DNA from: Ignavibacteria bacterium RIFCSPLOWO2_12_FULL_56_21
Lineage (GTDB): Bacteria > Bacteroidota > Ignavibacteria > UBA10030
Direction: 5' to 3'
Assembly (NCBI GenBank): GCA_001802945.1
Contig: MHAK01000091.1
Span: forward strand, 1 to 49,523
DNA length: 49,523 nucleotides
Shown: piece after piece, positions 16,306 through 23,511 of the stretch
How the letters are laid out: each line of letters opens with the position of its first letter
Position numbering within the stretch: the first letter of the stretch is position 1
Program-made: the position numbers and the translations under genes
Notes under the pieces: generated by a model
What the model was told of the DNA's origin: nothing
Database searches by the model: none
What the model saw: only the letters and a program-made list of their open reading frames with translations

Positions 16306-16394
16306 GTTCGACTCACCGTCAATTGGGGCTCCGAAGGAGCTGTGAGCGAACCCCACCACAAAAAGATCCACCTTTGCAGTGGGGTGAGTCGAAC
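16306..16394. repeat. GTTCGACTCACC inverted repeat between tRNA and GIY-YIG gene
   Basis: GTTCGACTCACC (16306-16317) and its exact complement GGTGAGTCGAAC (16383-16394) enclose a segment with an inner GCTCCGAAGGAGC hairpin and a GGGG...CCCC pair. Just left of it, GAACCGCCTTCGGCGGGCTC adds a further palindrome. The composition resembles REP elements built on CCTTCGGCG and TTCGACTC. Confidence 0.6.
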
Positions 16395-16396
16395 AG

Positions 16397-16468
16397 CTCC
16401 GCGGGTAGGATTCGAACCTACAACCCTCCGGTTAACAGCCGGATGCTCCACCATTGAGCTACCGCGGA
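16397..16468 (-). tRNA. trnN: tRNA-Asn (anticodon GTT)
   Basis: On the minus strand a full cloverleaf can be folded. The 7-bp acceptor TCCGCGG/CCGCGGA is followed by a D-arm (AGCTCAATGGTGGAGC), then anticodon stem TCCGG/CCGGA with loop CTGTTAA (anticodon GTT at 16436-16434). The T-arm GTAGG-TTCGAAT-CCTAC precedes discriminator G at 16397. No CCA is encoded. 72 bases. The first 12 bases of its 5' region (GCTACCGCGGAA on the plus strand) are repeated at 16533-16544. Confidence 0.95.
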
Positions 16469-16494
16469 ATTTTCTTCTTTAAATATGCGCGTAT

Positions 16495-16544
16495 GCCCTG
16501 ACCGAGTTCGCCGAAGGCGAACGAGTCGAAGGGCTACCGCGGAA
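16495..16544. repeat. REP-like palindrome with a copy of the tRNA 5' end
   Basis: 16495-16534 is an imperfect 40-base palindrome: GCCCT...AGGGC outside and GTTCGCC-GAA-GGCGAAC inside. It runs into GCTACCGCGGAA (16533-16544), an exact copy of 16458-16469 at the 5' end of the tRNA-Asn. The pattern matches extragenic palindromes of the CCCTTCGACTC...GGTCAGGG kind. Confidence 0.65.
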
Positions 16545-16550
16545 AGAAAA

Positions 16551-16577
16551 ACCCACGACAAAAATCGCCTCGTGGGT
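16551..16577 (-). terminator. Rho-independent terminator (minus strand)
   Basis: ACCCACGA (16551-16558) pairs with TCGTGGGT (16570-16577) around an 11-base loop. Reading the minus strand, the stem is followed at once by TTTTTCTTT. It would stop minus-strand transcription coming from the SIS/MFS/ROK side, antisense through the plus-strand gene at 16680-17345, before the tRNA. Confidence 0.75.
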
Positions 16578-16679
16578 GAAGTAATATACGTACCAAGCCC
16601 CGAAGAAGCAAGAATCGGGCCAAATCTGTCTGTTGAGAGGTGAAAGATACGTTCGTACGTTACTCCATACAGCACAATC

Positions 16680-17345
16680 ATGAATCCTATGCCCAAACTC
16701 ACGCCCAAGATCATCCTCGAAGGTACTCGCCTCACGCTGAAGACTGAGATCGCCTTTGCGCTTAACGAACATCCCCGGATCGTTGGTCTGCGCAAGTACC
16801 GTTATCATTCTCCCATCATCTCTGCGGAGTGGTGCGCATTCACGAACTTTCCGTGGGGACGCGGCTTGATCAATTTCGAACCAGCCGAAGAGCAGCTCGC
16901 AATGGAGGCGTACCAGGCATGGGTTCGCGTGCTCGAACTCCAACGCTACTATTCGTGGATCATTGACCGGTTCCACCTGTCGACGCAGGCGTACCAATTC
17001 CAGCGGTATGGGAAACGCTATGACTTCGGCTGGCTGGAGGAACGACTCTTGCCCCTCAATGTCCGGCTCATCCTGTGCACTCGGGAAGCCGCCTCGTTCG
17101 CGGCTGCTCGTGAAGAACGGCTTAAAGTCTCGGGAAATCCGAGTCAGTACGACAACTTGGACATCTTTCTCCGTGAACAAGATCTGCTGCTTGAACTTGC
17201 AGCCCATTCACGTCTGCCGATGCATGTGGTGGATGTGTCGAACAGCGACGTGACACATGCGGTGGGACGGATCGCAGACTGGATGGAGACGTCGGGAGGA
17301 CTGACCATGCCCGGAGAAGCGGCCGTAGCAACTCCTAATTCGTGA
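16680..17345 (+). CDS. Thymidylate-kinase-like P-loop protein with a degenerate Walker A
   Basis: 221 residues. The start of the fold reads PKIILEGTRLTLKTEIAFAL. Gly15, Lys21 and Thr22 are where a P-loop (G-x4-G-K-T) would be, but the second Gly is Leu20. A DRF motif (Asp96-Arg97-Phe98) follows WII, as in dTMP kinases, and the later LRLILCTRE-like strand plus REERL helix fits the LID/nucleotide-kinase core. No strong ribosome site lies before the ATG; a second Met is at residue 4. It is isolated on the plus strand between a tRNA and the convergent SIS gene, 16 bases from the latter's end. Family assignment is by motif only; activity as a true kinase is uncertain because of the missing glycine. 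Confidence 0.65.
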   Translation: MNPMPKLTPKIILEGTRLTLKTEIAFALNEHPRIVGLRKYRYHSPIISAEWCAFTNFPWGRGLINFEPAEEQLAMEAYQAWVRVLELQRYYSWIIDRFHLSTQAYQFQRYGKRYDFGWLEERLLPLNVRLILCTREAASFAAAREERLKVSGNPSQYDNLDIFLREQDLLLELAAHSRLPMHVVDVSNSDVTHAVGRIADWMETSGGLTMPGEAAVATPNS

Positions 17346-17361
17346 TTCTCCCTTCTGCGAA

Positions 17362-18123
17362 TCACACTCCCGCTACTCTTCTTTTATACTCCACCAACGC
17401 CTCGTTCAATCGCTCTCTCGCCGTCGTATCGCCGGGAATGTTGTGTGATGGATGAATCGACAACTTCACGCCCCGGCCCGCAAGGATTTCTGCGACAGTT
17501 GTGATCGTCATCCAAACAACGGTCACGAACGCCATCGTTGAGACCGGCCCCACTTTGTCGCGGTGATTCTCCAGAGATACAGAAGCATCCTGCAGCGGCG
17601 TGCACGAATCGATGACGATGTCGGCCACTTCGAAAAGAGTCTTCCCGCACGAATGGCGCGTTTTCTTGCCGGCGGATTCCTGGGCCGAACCGCTAACGAT
17701 CACCTTCATGCCTCGCTTCTTCGCTTCCAGCGCAACGTCGATGTTCACGTTGTTGATCCCAGTGTGGGAAAAGATCCACATCGTGTCCCGCCGATCGAAT
17801 GTATATGCCTTCATGATCTCGACGCCGTATCCCTCGGCCCGTTCGAGAAAGAGGAATTGGTGGATCCCCATTTCGCCCGTGACGCGCGTAAAGAAGGTAA
17901 GGGGTAATTCGATGATGGGATGGAATCCGACGAATCCTCCGATCCTCGGGTACATTTCCTCGATCGGCAACGTCGCGTGTCCGCACCCGAACGTGTGCAC
18001 CCATCGACCAGCCTGGATGCTGTCCGCCATGACAGAGGCTGCTGAGCGGATGTTGTCGAGTTGCGTCCGCTCAATGCGGTCCATAACGTTGCGAACGTTC
18101 GAGAGCCATTGTTGAGAGAGCAT
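17362..18123 (-). CDS. SIS-domain sugar-phosphate-binding protein (UPF0309-like)
   Basis: The start is set at ATG 18123, which has an AGGA site. A longer frame from 18207 is coded by repeat sequence and is unlikely. About 253 residues forming one SIS domain: VHTFGCGHATLPIEEMYPRI at the start of the fold, the phosphosugar loop FSHTGINNVNIDVALEAKKR, then VIVSGSAQES and ADIVIDSCTPL. SIS proteins isomerise or bind phosphorylated sugars (GlmS, GmhA, MurQ). The UPF0309 group often sits beside sugar kinases and transporters, as here with MFS and ROK genes upstream. Probable role: handling an amino-sugar or hexose phosphate. Confidence 0.82.
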   Translation of the reverse strand: MLSQQWLSNVRNVMDRIERTQLDNIRSAASVMADSIQAGRWVHTFGCGHATLPIEEMYPRIGGFVGFHPIIELPLTFFTRVTGEMGIHQFLFLERAEGYGVEIMKAYTFDRRDTMWIFSHTGINNVNIDVALEAKKRGMKVIVSGSAQESAGKKTRHSCGKTLFEVADIVIDSCTPLQDASVSLENHRDKVGPVSTMAFVTVVWMTITTVAEILAGRGVKLSIHPSHNIPGDTTARERLNEALVEYKRRVAGV

Positions 18124-18170
18124 GCGAGATCCTGGTCTGCTATGAAAGAGAATATCTTGGTAAAAGAGCG

Positions 18171-18215
18171 AACCGCGAATGAACGCGAATGACCATTCAC
18201 TATTCACTATTGACC
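18171..18215. repeat. CGCGAAT / ATTCACTATT repeat between MFS and SIS genes
   Basis: Two copies of (C/A)CGCGAAT (18173-18180 and 18183-18190) run into ATTCACTATTCACTATTGACC. The last residues of the MFS protein (VNSE) and its stop codon are read from this repeat. The CGCGAAT unit is the same as that flanking the GxxExxY gene at 39.7-40.3 kb. Confidence 0.55.
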
Positions 18216-19375
18216 AGCTTTGGCTTTCGTAAAGCGTAGCTCTTCATCCCCACAAGCAATGTCACCGACAGGCAAAGAAGCACGCCGATGAGGTAGCCCG
18301 GAAACACGCCGATTCCCCACGCTTGTGATGCCGCACCGACGCCATAGTTGAGGGCCATGTTTCCGGTCAGAGCTATGATCAATGCGATGCCGATCGCTGT
18401 GCCGGTCAAACCGGGGAAGAGTTCGGCGATGAACGACACAATGACGGGAAAAGCGGCGGCGAAGCCGATTCCCAGCAAGACCATTGCTCCTGCGGCAAGA
18501 TAAGCGTTCGTGGTCAGTGCGAGAAGGAGCGTACCGACTCCGGCGGTCGCAAGACATCCAATGAGCACAGTCCTGGGTTGAGCACGACGAAGTGCCCACC
18601 CGAGTACAAGTCGGGCTCCTGTTAGGCTTCCAGAAAGGACCGTCAGCATGAAGATCGCGATCTCGGGCTCGAGTCCGCTAGACCCCTGAAAGTAGGCAGG
18701 CGTCCAATTGCTGACGAGCCCTTCTGCGGCGCTTTCGAAAAAGAGGATCATGGCGAGTAGGATCAGCGTTCTATCGCGCACCAGCGTCATGGCCATTGCA
18801 AGTGGAAAGCCCTGATGCTGTTTGGGGGACGGAAACCTGATGGCGAGCATATACGCCAGCGGCAACAGTATGGCAAGAGCAAACCAGCTGATGATTTCCA
18901 TCGGCGTGACGGTCCGGAGGAGCAGGCTGGTCAGGGCGGGCATGCCGAGCGCCCCTACGCCAAAGAAAACGCCGAGCAGGCTGAGCCGGGCGCTTTTGCT
19001 TTCTCCGCTGATATCCGCCACTAGGGCATTCGTTCCTCCGTTCAGCACGCCTCCACCCAGACCGATCACAAAGAAGGCAGTCTGGACGATGGGGAATGAC
19101 TCTGCGCGTGCGACCATCAGGAAACCGGCCGAAAGGATCAGGGCGGCGGTCGCCAGGGGAGACTTGTAGCCGAACCGGTCGACGACGGGGCCAAAGATCA
19201 GAGATCCGGTAAGTATGCCGAAGGGGAGAAGCGCCGCCAGCGAACCTATGCCCATTTGGTCGAGTGAGAAGCGCTGGGCAAGGAACGTATTGACTGTTCC
19301 CAGCGAGAGCATGGCCATACCGAACAGGGTCATGCCGGCGCAGGCGGCGGCGAAGACTTTGCGAGTGCTATACAT
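18200..19375 (-). CDS. MFS sugar transporter (FucP-like)
   Basis: 391 residues with 12 predicted membrane helices. The A-motif of the major facilitator superfamily is recognisable after TM2 (GPVVDRFGYKSPL), and helix 4/5 has VIGLGGGVLNGGTNALVAD. This is the arrangement of the FucP/glucose-galactose type, which carries monosaccharides with H+ or Na+. No signal peptide. It lies between the ROK kinase and the SIS-domain gene on one strand, suggesting uptake of a hexose that these enzymes then process. The start at 19375 has no obvious ribosome site; ATGs at codon 15 and 21 are alternatives. Confidence 0.88.
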   Translation of the reverse strand: MYSTRKVFAAACAGMTLFGMAMLSLGTVNTFLAQRFSLDQMGIGSLAALLPFGILTGSLIFGPVVDRFGYKSPLATAALILSAGFLMVARAESFPIVQTAFFVIGLGGGVLNGGTNALVADISGESKSARLSLLGVFFGVGALGMPALTSLLLRTVTPMEIISWFALAILLPLAYMLAIRFPSPKQHQGFPLAMAMTLVRDRTLILLAMILFFESAAEGLVSNWTPAYFQGSSGLEPEIAIFMLTVLSGSLTGARLVLGWALRRAQPRTVLIGCLATAGVGTLLLALTTNAYLAAGAMVLLGIGFAAAFPVIVSFIAELFPGLTGTAIGIALIIALTGNMALNYGVGAASQAWGIGVFPGYLIGVLLCLSVTLLVGMKSYALRKPKLVNSE

Positions 19376-19422
19376 CGAGGCACCGTTCCATGGAGTTGTG
19401 AATGGTCGATGCTAAAAGAATT

Positions 19423-19499
19423 CCCACGAAGAACACGAAGCGTGTGTGTTGGAAAAGTGGAAAAAATAGGACCAAAAACTCTTCGTGCACCTTCGTGGG
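19423..19499. repeat. CACGAAG inverted repeat between ROK and MFS genes
   Basis: CCCACGAAG (19423-19431) pairs with CTTCGTGGG (19491-19499), and a second CACGAAG / CTTCGTG pair lies inside (19434-19440 and 19481-19487). The 40-base centre is A-rich. It fills most of the 146-base gap between two genes read in the same direction and could fold in the transcript. Confidence 0.6.
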
Positions 19500-19521
19500 T
19501 AATATTTTCTTTCCCTGCTCT

Positions 19522-20496
19522 TCACTTATTCCCGCTCGCGACCCGGGTATCGCCCTGCACCAACGCCGCCGCTCCGTACAGCGCCGCATCGCTACCCAGT
19601 TCCGATGCCAGGAACTGCACTGTGCGCATGCTGATCGGCTGCGCCCATTTGGCGGCTTCGCGACGAATGTCCTCAAGAAATCGGACTGCCGGACCGAAGA
19701 TCCCTCCGCCAAAAATAATCCTCTCAGGATTGAAGAGACTGACGAAGTTCGCTGCCGCGCTTCCCCACGACTGGATCGCGCCATCGATGGCTTCGCGAGC
19801 GATGGTATCGTTCGCATCAAATGCCGCGAACACGTCGTGTGCCGTTATGGCGTCTGGATCGCGTCCGGAGAGTATGCCCCGGTACGTGCTTCGTTGTGTC
19901 AGAAGTTCTCGGGCCACTGTAGCGATCCCTTCTCCTGAAGCGTGGTACTCGAAGCAACCGCACTGCACGTATTCTTCCCGAAAGGGTTGACGGAGGGACA
20001 TCCAGCCGGTTGCTCCGGCGATGTCCTGTGCACCGCGAATAACGCGTCCGTCCGCAAGTATGCCTGCACCGATTCCCGTACCGACGGCCAGGAAGATCGC
20101 ATTTGAACATCCGCGCGCCGCCCCTTTCCAGTGCTCACCCAGAATGGAACAGGCCCGGTCGCTGTCGACAACGACCCTGCATTCGGCCGATGCGAGTGAT
20201 CGTGTCAACTCTTCGCGCAAGGGGTAGTCGCCCCATCCCTGTATGTTGGGAGCCCAAACTCGTCCGGTATCTGTGTGCGCAATTCCCGGCACGGAGACAC
20301 CCACCCCCGAGATGCGGTGCTTTCGTGCCGAGCTTTCGTTGAGCAGTTCGCGCAGAAGTCCGGCGATGAGTATGCCGACGTCCGGTCCTTTTCTGTTCGA
20401 GAGTGGGGCGATCTTTCGATCGAGCAGTTCGCCGGATTCGTCAAAAAGACCGCCGGCAAGCTTCGTTCCACCAAGGTCAAGACCAATGACAGCCAT
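19522..20496 (-). CDS. ROK-family sugar kinase with an altered zinc site
   Basis: 324 residues. The N-terminal phosphate motif is LDLGGTKLAGG (6-16), then VSVPGIAHTDTGRVWAPNIQ, the catalytic region VDSDRACSILGEHWKG with Asp113, AVGTGIGAGILADG and the adenosine motif IIFGGGIFG. ROK kinases phosphorylate glucose, fructose, mannose, allose or N-acetyl sugars. Most carry a zinc site of the form GH-x(9-11)-CxCG(N/K)xGCxE. Here the His position is Trp155 (GATGWMSL) and the cysteine cluster is reduced to QCGC (169-171) and FEYHASG, so the site is at least partly lost. No Shine-Dalgarno site: the stretch upstream reads CCTCC on the coding strand. It is divergent from the LacI gene. Confidence 0.88.
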   Translation of the reverse strand: MAVIGLDLGGTKLAGGLFDESGELLDRKIAPLSNRKGPDVGILIAGLLRELLNESSARKHRISGVGVSVPGIAHTDTGRVWAPNIQGWGDYPLREELTRSLASAECRVVVDSDRACSILGEHWKGAARGCSNAIFLAVGTGIGAGILADGRVIRGAQDIAGATGWMSLRQPFREEYVQCGCFEYHASGEGIATVARELLTQRSTYRGILSGRDPDAITAHDVFAAFDANDTIAREAIDGAIQSWGSAAANFVSLFNPERIIFGGGIFGPAVRFLEDIRREAAKWAQPISMRTVQFLASELGSDAALYGAAALVQGDTRVASGNK

Positions 20497-20644
20497 AAAT
20501 CAAGGTAGGAGGGGGTTGCGTGAGAATCAAAAAATCAGATTAAATCTTGCGTGAAGTCCTGCCCGTGGAAGCGCTTTTTTGGGGCCTTTGCGTGAGTCGG
20601 TTCTCAGAAACAAGAGCTCTTCTGCTTATTGATCTCATTGCCTC

Positions 20645-20686
20645 TTGACATCTTCCCCGAAGTTGTATAACATCGAACCGGTTCGA
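20645..20686 (+). promoter_or_regulatory. LacI-gene promoter with palindromic operator O1
   Basis: TTGACA (20645-20650), 15 bases, then TATAAC (20666-20671) form a plausible promoter. Immediately downstream, at the expected transcription start, lies the perfect 14-bp palindrome TCGAACCGGTTCGA (20673-20686). A CG-centred palindrome is the normal operator form for LacI-family regulators, so autorepression is likely. The region also separates the divergent ROK gene, which may be controlled from the same operator. Confidence 0.65.
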
Positions 20687-20761
20687 ATTGAACTGCCCGC
20701 GATTTCCCTGATACCCTGAGGTTCTTTCCATTCCCTGTCAAGAATTTTCACTTTTGACATA

Positions 20762-20772
20762 AACCGGTTCGA
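20762..20772 (+). promoter_or_regulatory. Second operator O2 at the LacI start codon
   Basis: AACCGGTTCGA repeats the right 11 bases of O1 and contains the 8-bp palindrome AACCGGTT (20762-20769), ending 5 bases before the ATG. It takes the place where a ribosome site would be and is preceded by another TTGACA (20754-20759). The centres of O1 and O2 are 86 bp apart, about eight helical turns, which would allow DNA looping. Confidence 0.6.
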
Positions 20773-20777
20773 CAACT

Positions 20778-21833
20778 ATGGCGACGAGAAGGCCGACAAT
20801 TCGGGATGTCGCAAAGAAGACCGGATTGTCTGTGTCGACCATATCGCTCGTTCTCAACGAGCAGGAAAATGTCAGCGACGAGACGCGCCGAAGGGTCAAG
20901 AAAGCGATCTCCGAGTTGAAGTATCACCCCCGTCGAAGCGCCCGCGGACTTGCGTCACAGACCAGCGGCAACATAGGCTTCATACTCACCGAAGATCACT
21001 TCCTTCAAGCAGAACCGTTCTACACAAAGGTCTTCCTCGGCACCGAGTTCGAAGCGCGTCGTCATCAATATTATGTTCTGCTGACGACTGTGGACAAAGG
21101 ACGGAAAAGCAACCGCGATATTCCGCGTTTTCTTCTCGAGCACAATGTCGACGGCATCATCATTGCCGGTAGGATCAGTCCAGGATGGATCGACGAATGT
21201 CTCAGCCGCGACCTTCCGGTCGTGCTCATCGATTTCGAAGAACCTTCGCGGCGGGTTTCCACCGTCATGATCGACAATCGCGCCGGCGCTCTGTTGGCTG
21301 TGGATCACCTTGCGAGTCTTGGTCACGCGCGTATCGGCCTGATCGCCGGCGATATCGGTCATCCGAGCATCGCAGAACGTATTGCGGGTTTTGCGGCCGG
21401 ACTGAAGGCACATGGCATTGAGATGCGCCCGGAATGGACCATCACGGACCAACCTGAGACGGGAATCGAAAACGGCGCCACAGCGGCGCGCAAACTTTTC
21501 TCGTCGGTGAACGGCCGGCCGACTGCGATCTTCGCGGCAAACGACGCCATGGCGATCGGATGCCTGCAGACGCTCAAGGAGCTGAAAATCGCTGTTCCGC
21601 GCGACGTCGCGCTGGTGGGATTCGACGACATCGAGGCCGGGCTTCACGTCGAACCCCGGTTGACGACCATACACGTACATAAAGAGGAACTCGGCGCGAT
21701 CGCAGCGCGTCGGCTTGTCGAATTGATTGCAGCAGGATCGCCGTCCGTGACCCGCACAACGGCGGCGGTGGATCTTGTCGTGCGGGAGTCTTCGGGCGGT
21801 CCGATAACGGTGACCGTCTCCAAAAGGGCTTGA
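20778..21833 (+). CDS. LacI-family transcriptional regulator
   Basis: 351 residues. The N-terminal helix-turn-helix is textbook: TIRDVAKKTGLSVSTISLVL (7-26), then the hinge with YHPRRSARGLAS. The effector domain is of the periplasmic-binding type: GNIGFILTED, DGIIIAGR, VVLIDFEE, AVDHLASLGHARIGLIAGD, FAANDAMAIGCLQTL and VALVGFDDIE. A sugar or sugar phosphate is the usual effector. Two AACCGGTT-type sites lie before the gene, one against its start codon, so it probably represses itself and, from the shared region, the divergent ROK/MFS/SIS genes. Whether it also controls the large plus-strand locus is not shown: I found no full copy of the palindrome upstream of 21914 or 23512. Confidence 0.93.
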   Translation: MATRRPTIRDVAKKTGLSVSTISLVLNEQENVSDETRRRVKKAISELKYHPRRSARGLASQTSGNIGFILTEDHFLQAEPFYTKVFLGTEFEARRHQYYVLLTTVDKGRKSNRDIPRFLLEHNVDGIIIAGRISPGWIDECLSRDLPVVLIDFEEPSRRVSTVMIDNRAGALLAVDHLASLGHARIGLIAGDIGHPSIAERIAGFAAGLKAHGIEMRPEWTITDQPETGIENGATAARKLFSSVNGRPTAIFAANDAMAIGCLQTLKELKIAVPRDVALVGFDDIEAGLHVEPRLTTIHVHKEELGAIAARRLVELIAAGSPSVTRTTAAVDLVVRESSGGPITVTVSKRA

Positions 21834-21913
21834 TCGGCGTATTACTTTAAGCCACAGCTCGGCACTTTTTTCATCACAGTTTCATTTCACACATCATTTT
21901 CAGGAGGTGCTCC

Positions 21914-23371
21914 ATGAATAGGCGTACACAATTGTTGTGGGCGCTGTGTTGTGTCGGCCTGATGAGCGTTTGGGTATCGGCTCAAACGACCAATCTGCTC
22001 CCGATGGGCGGATTTGAAAGCGGGAAGCCGTCGCTGTACAGTGCGGAACAGGGAGCGGGGGCGGTGCTGACGTGGGCGACGGACCAGATGCATTCCGGGA
22101 CGCGTTCGCTGAAGATCGCGAAGGCGAGCACGGGCGCAGCATCGCGGTGGGTGTCAGGGAACAACGTTCGGTATTGGGTAGAGAACATACCGAAGGCAGT
22201 GGATATCAAGATCGGTGCGTGGGTGAAGACGTCGGGTGTGAACACGAGCCCTGCGACAGCGGATGCGAAGTGGCAGGTGAAGTTCGCGTTCTACGACACG
22301 AACATGGTGATCATCGGAGCGCCGGTGGCGTTGGACGTGGACCAGAGCGTGGCGACACGCGACTGGTATGCGGACACGAACGGCGTGGCAAGCCTGCAGC
22401 TGCCGAAGGACGCCTACAAGCTGATCATCTCGGCCGAAGCGGGCGCGAACGCGACCGGGACGGTGTGGTTCGATGACTTCATCTTCATAGGCCGCGCCGG
22501 TGCATGGGCGGGTCAGAACTGGAACGGGTTCGTGGATGCCGACAGCGGGTGGCAGTATTGGATCGCTCCCGTCGGCGGCAACGACGGAGAGACCTACTTC
22601 CCGGGTTCGGGAGTGGTCGACGGCGTGGCGCGGACGGGCACCTCATCGCTGAAGATCTCGGCGCCGGCGGGTCACCCCTCGGGTGAGCTCGTGTGGTTTA
22701 CCGAGACCGTGCCGGTGACGGCGGGCAAAGCGTATGTGCTCAGCTCATGGGTGAAGACGAGCCAGATCAGGAAAGACTCGGTGTTCAATGCCGAATCGCA
22801 GCTGGGCTACACGGTGACATGGCACAGCAAGGCGTTCAGCGACGGCGGAGGATGGAATGAATTCGCCGGCGCCGACTACCGGTTCACACTCAAAGACACA
22901 GCCACCGACTGGACACAATATTCAACCATCTTTACCGCACCGGTCGGTGCGACTCACGTCTCCGTCAGGGCACGCTCGTGGCACATCTGGTCCGGCGTCT
23001 CCTGGTGGGATGATTTCGCGCTCCGCGGACTTGAGGCTTTGACGACAGGCGTTGAGGAACAAAAACTTCCTCCAACAGCTTCGGCCACACCGACGGAGTA
23101 CGCACTCGCGCAGAACTATCCGAACCCCTTCAACCCGGCAACCGTGATCGAGTTCAGTCTGCCGGCGGAAGGTCCTGTGCGTCTGGATGTGTTCAACGTG
23201 CTCGGTCAAAAGGTGGCAACGCTTGTAGATGAGGTCAAGTCTGCCGGAACGTGGAAAGTCCGCTGGAATGCGGCGAACTCATCCGGCAGGACGCTCGCCA
23301 GCGGTCTCTACTTCTACCACCTCACCGCTCCGGGTGTCATGATCACCAAGCGGATGGTTCTGCTTAAGTAA
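21914..23371 (+). CDS. T9SS-sorted surface protein with two carbohydrate-binding-like jelly rolls
   Basis: 485 residues with one of the best ribosome sites of the window (AGGAGGTG, 21902-21909), hinting at strong expression. Signal peptide ~1-23 (VWVSAQ). Two similar beta-sandwich modules follow (~25-195 and ~205-375), each with the pattern of CBM4/9-like domains: GGFESGKPSLYS..., HSGTRSLKIAKAS, IGAWVKTSG and WFDDFIFIG; then TGTSSLKISAPAG, LSSWVKTSQ and WWDDFALRG. The C-terminal ~85 residues are a type A T9SS sorting domain (YALAQNYPNPFNPATVIEFS ... MITKRMVLLK), removed when the protein is anchored at the surface. No catalytic domain is visible, so a binding role is inferred. Confidence 0.85.
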   Translation: MNRRTQLLWALCCVGLMSVWVSAQTTNLLPMGGFESGKPSLYSAEQGAGAVLTWATDQMHSGTRSLKIAKASTGAASRWVSGNNVRYWVENIPKAVDIKIGAWVKTSGVNTSPATADAKWQVKFAFYDTNMVIIGAPVALDVDQSVATRDWYADTNGVASLQLPKDAYKLIISAEAGANATGTVWFDDFIFIGRAGAWAGQNWNGFVDADSGWQYWIAPVGGNDGETYFPGSGVVDGVARTGTSSLKISAPAGHPSGELVWFTETVPVTAGKAYVLSSWVKTSQIRKDSVFNAESQLGYTVTWHSKAFSDGGGWNEFAGADYRFTLKDTATDWTQYSTIFTAPVGATHVSVRARSWHIWSGVSWWDDFALRGLEALTTGVEEQKLPPTASATPTEYALAQNYPNPFNPATVIEFSLPAEGPVRLDVFNVLGQKVATLVDEVKSAGTWKVRWNAANSSGRTLASGLYFYHLTAPGVMITKRMVLLK

Positions 23372-23410
23372 CTCCTCGCTTCGCGATGTCGTGGGGCTGT
23401 GAATGCAATG

Positions 23411-23455
23411 CCGGCAGCGGTTGTCGTCTCGACGGCCGTTGCCGGATGTTTTTCT
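23411..23455 (+). terminator. Rho-independent terminator after the surface binding protein
   Basis: CCGGCAGCGG (23411-23420) pairs with CCGTTGCCGG (23436-23445), 10 bp including one G-U pair, with a 15-base loop. It is followed by ATGTTTTTCTCTT. It separates the binding-protein gene from the receptor operon that begins at 23512, which must then have its own promoter in 23446-23511. Confidence 0.8.
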
Positions 23456-23511
23456 CTTCTGCTATGAACCGGCAGTCCGTTTCGTTCCACTCACTCTGAC
23501 GGCCGTACTCT

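Noticed and set aside
15843-16454. Open frame of 203 codons on the minus strand through the tRNA and GIY-YIG gene
   Set aside because: Its N-terminus is translation of the tRNA-Asn sequence and it overlaps a real gene in another frame; no family resemblance.
16479-17207. Open frame of 242 codons on the minus strand opposite the P-loop kinase-like gene
   Set aside because: No family motifs; the plus-strand frame carries P-loop-like and DRF motifs, and a terminator hairpin lies inside this frame.
17342-17365. GTGATTC/GAATCAC hairpin as a two-way terminator between convergent genes
   Set aside because: Only 7 bp with a 10-base loop and no U-tract on either side; too weak to list.
20755-20777. 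A second promoter from the TTGACA at 20754
   Set aside because: No -10 box fits before the start codon, which is only 18 bases away.
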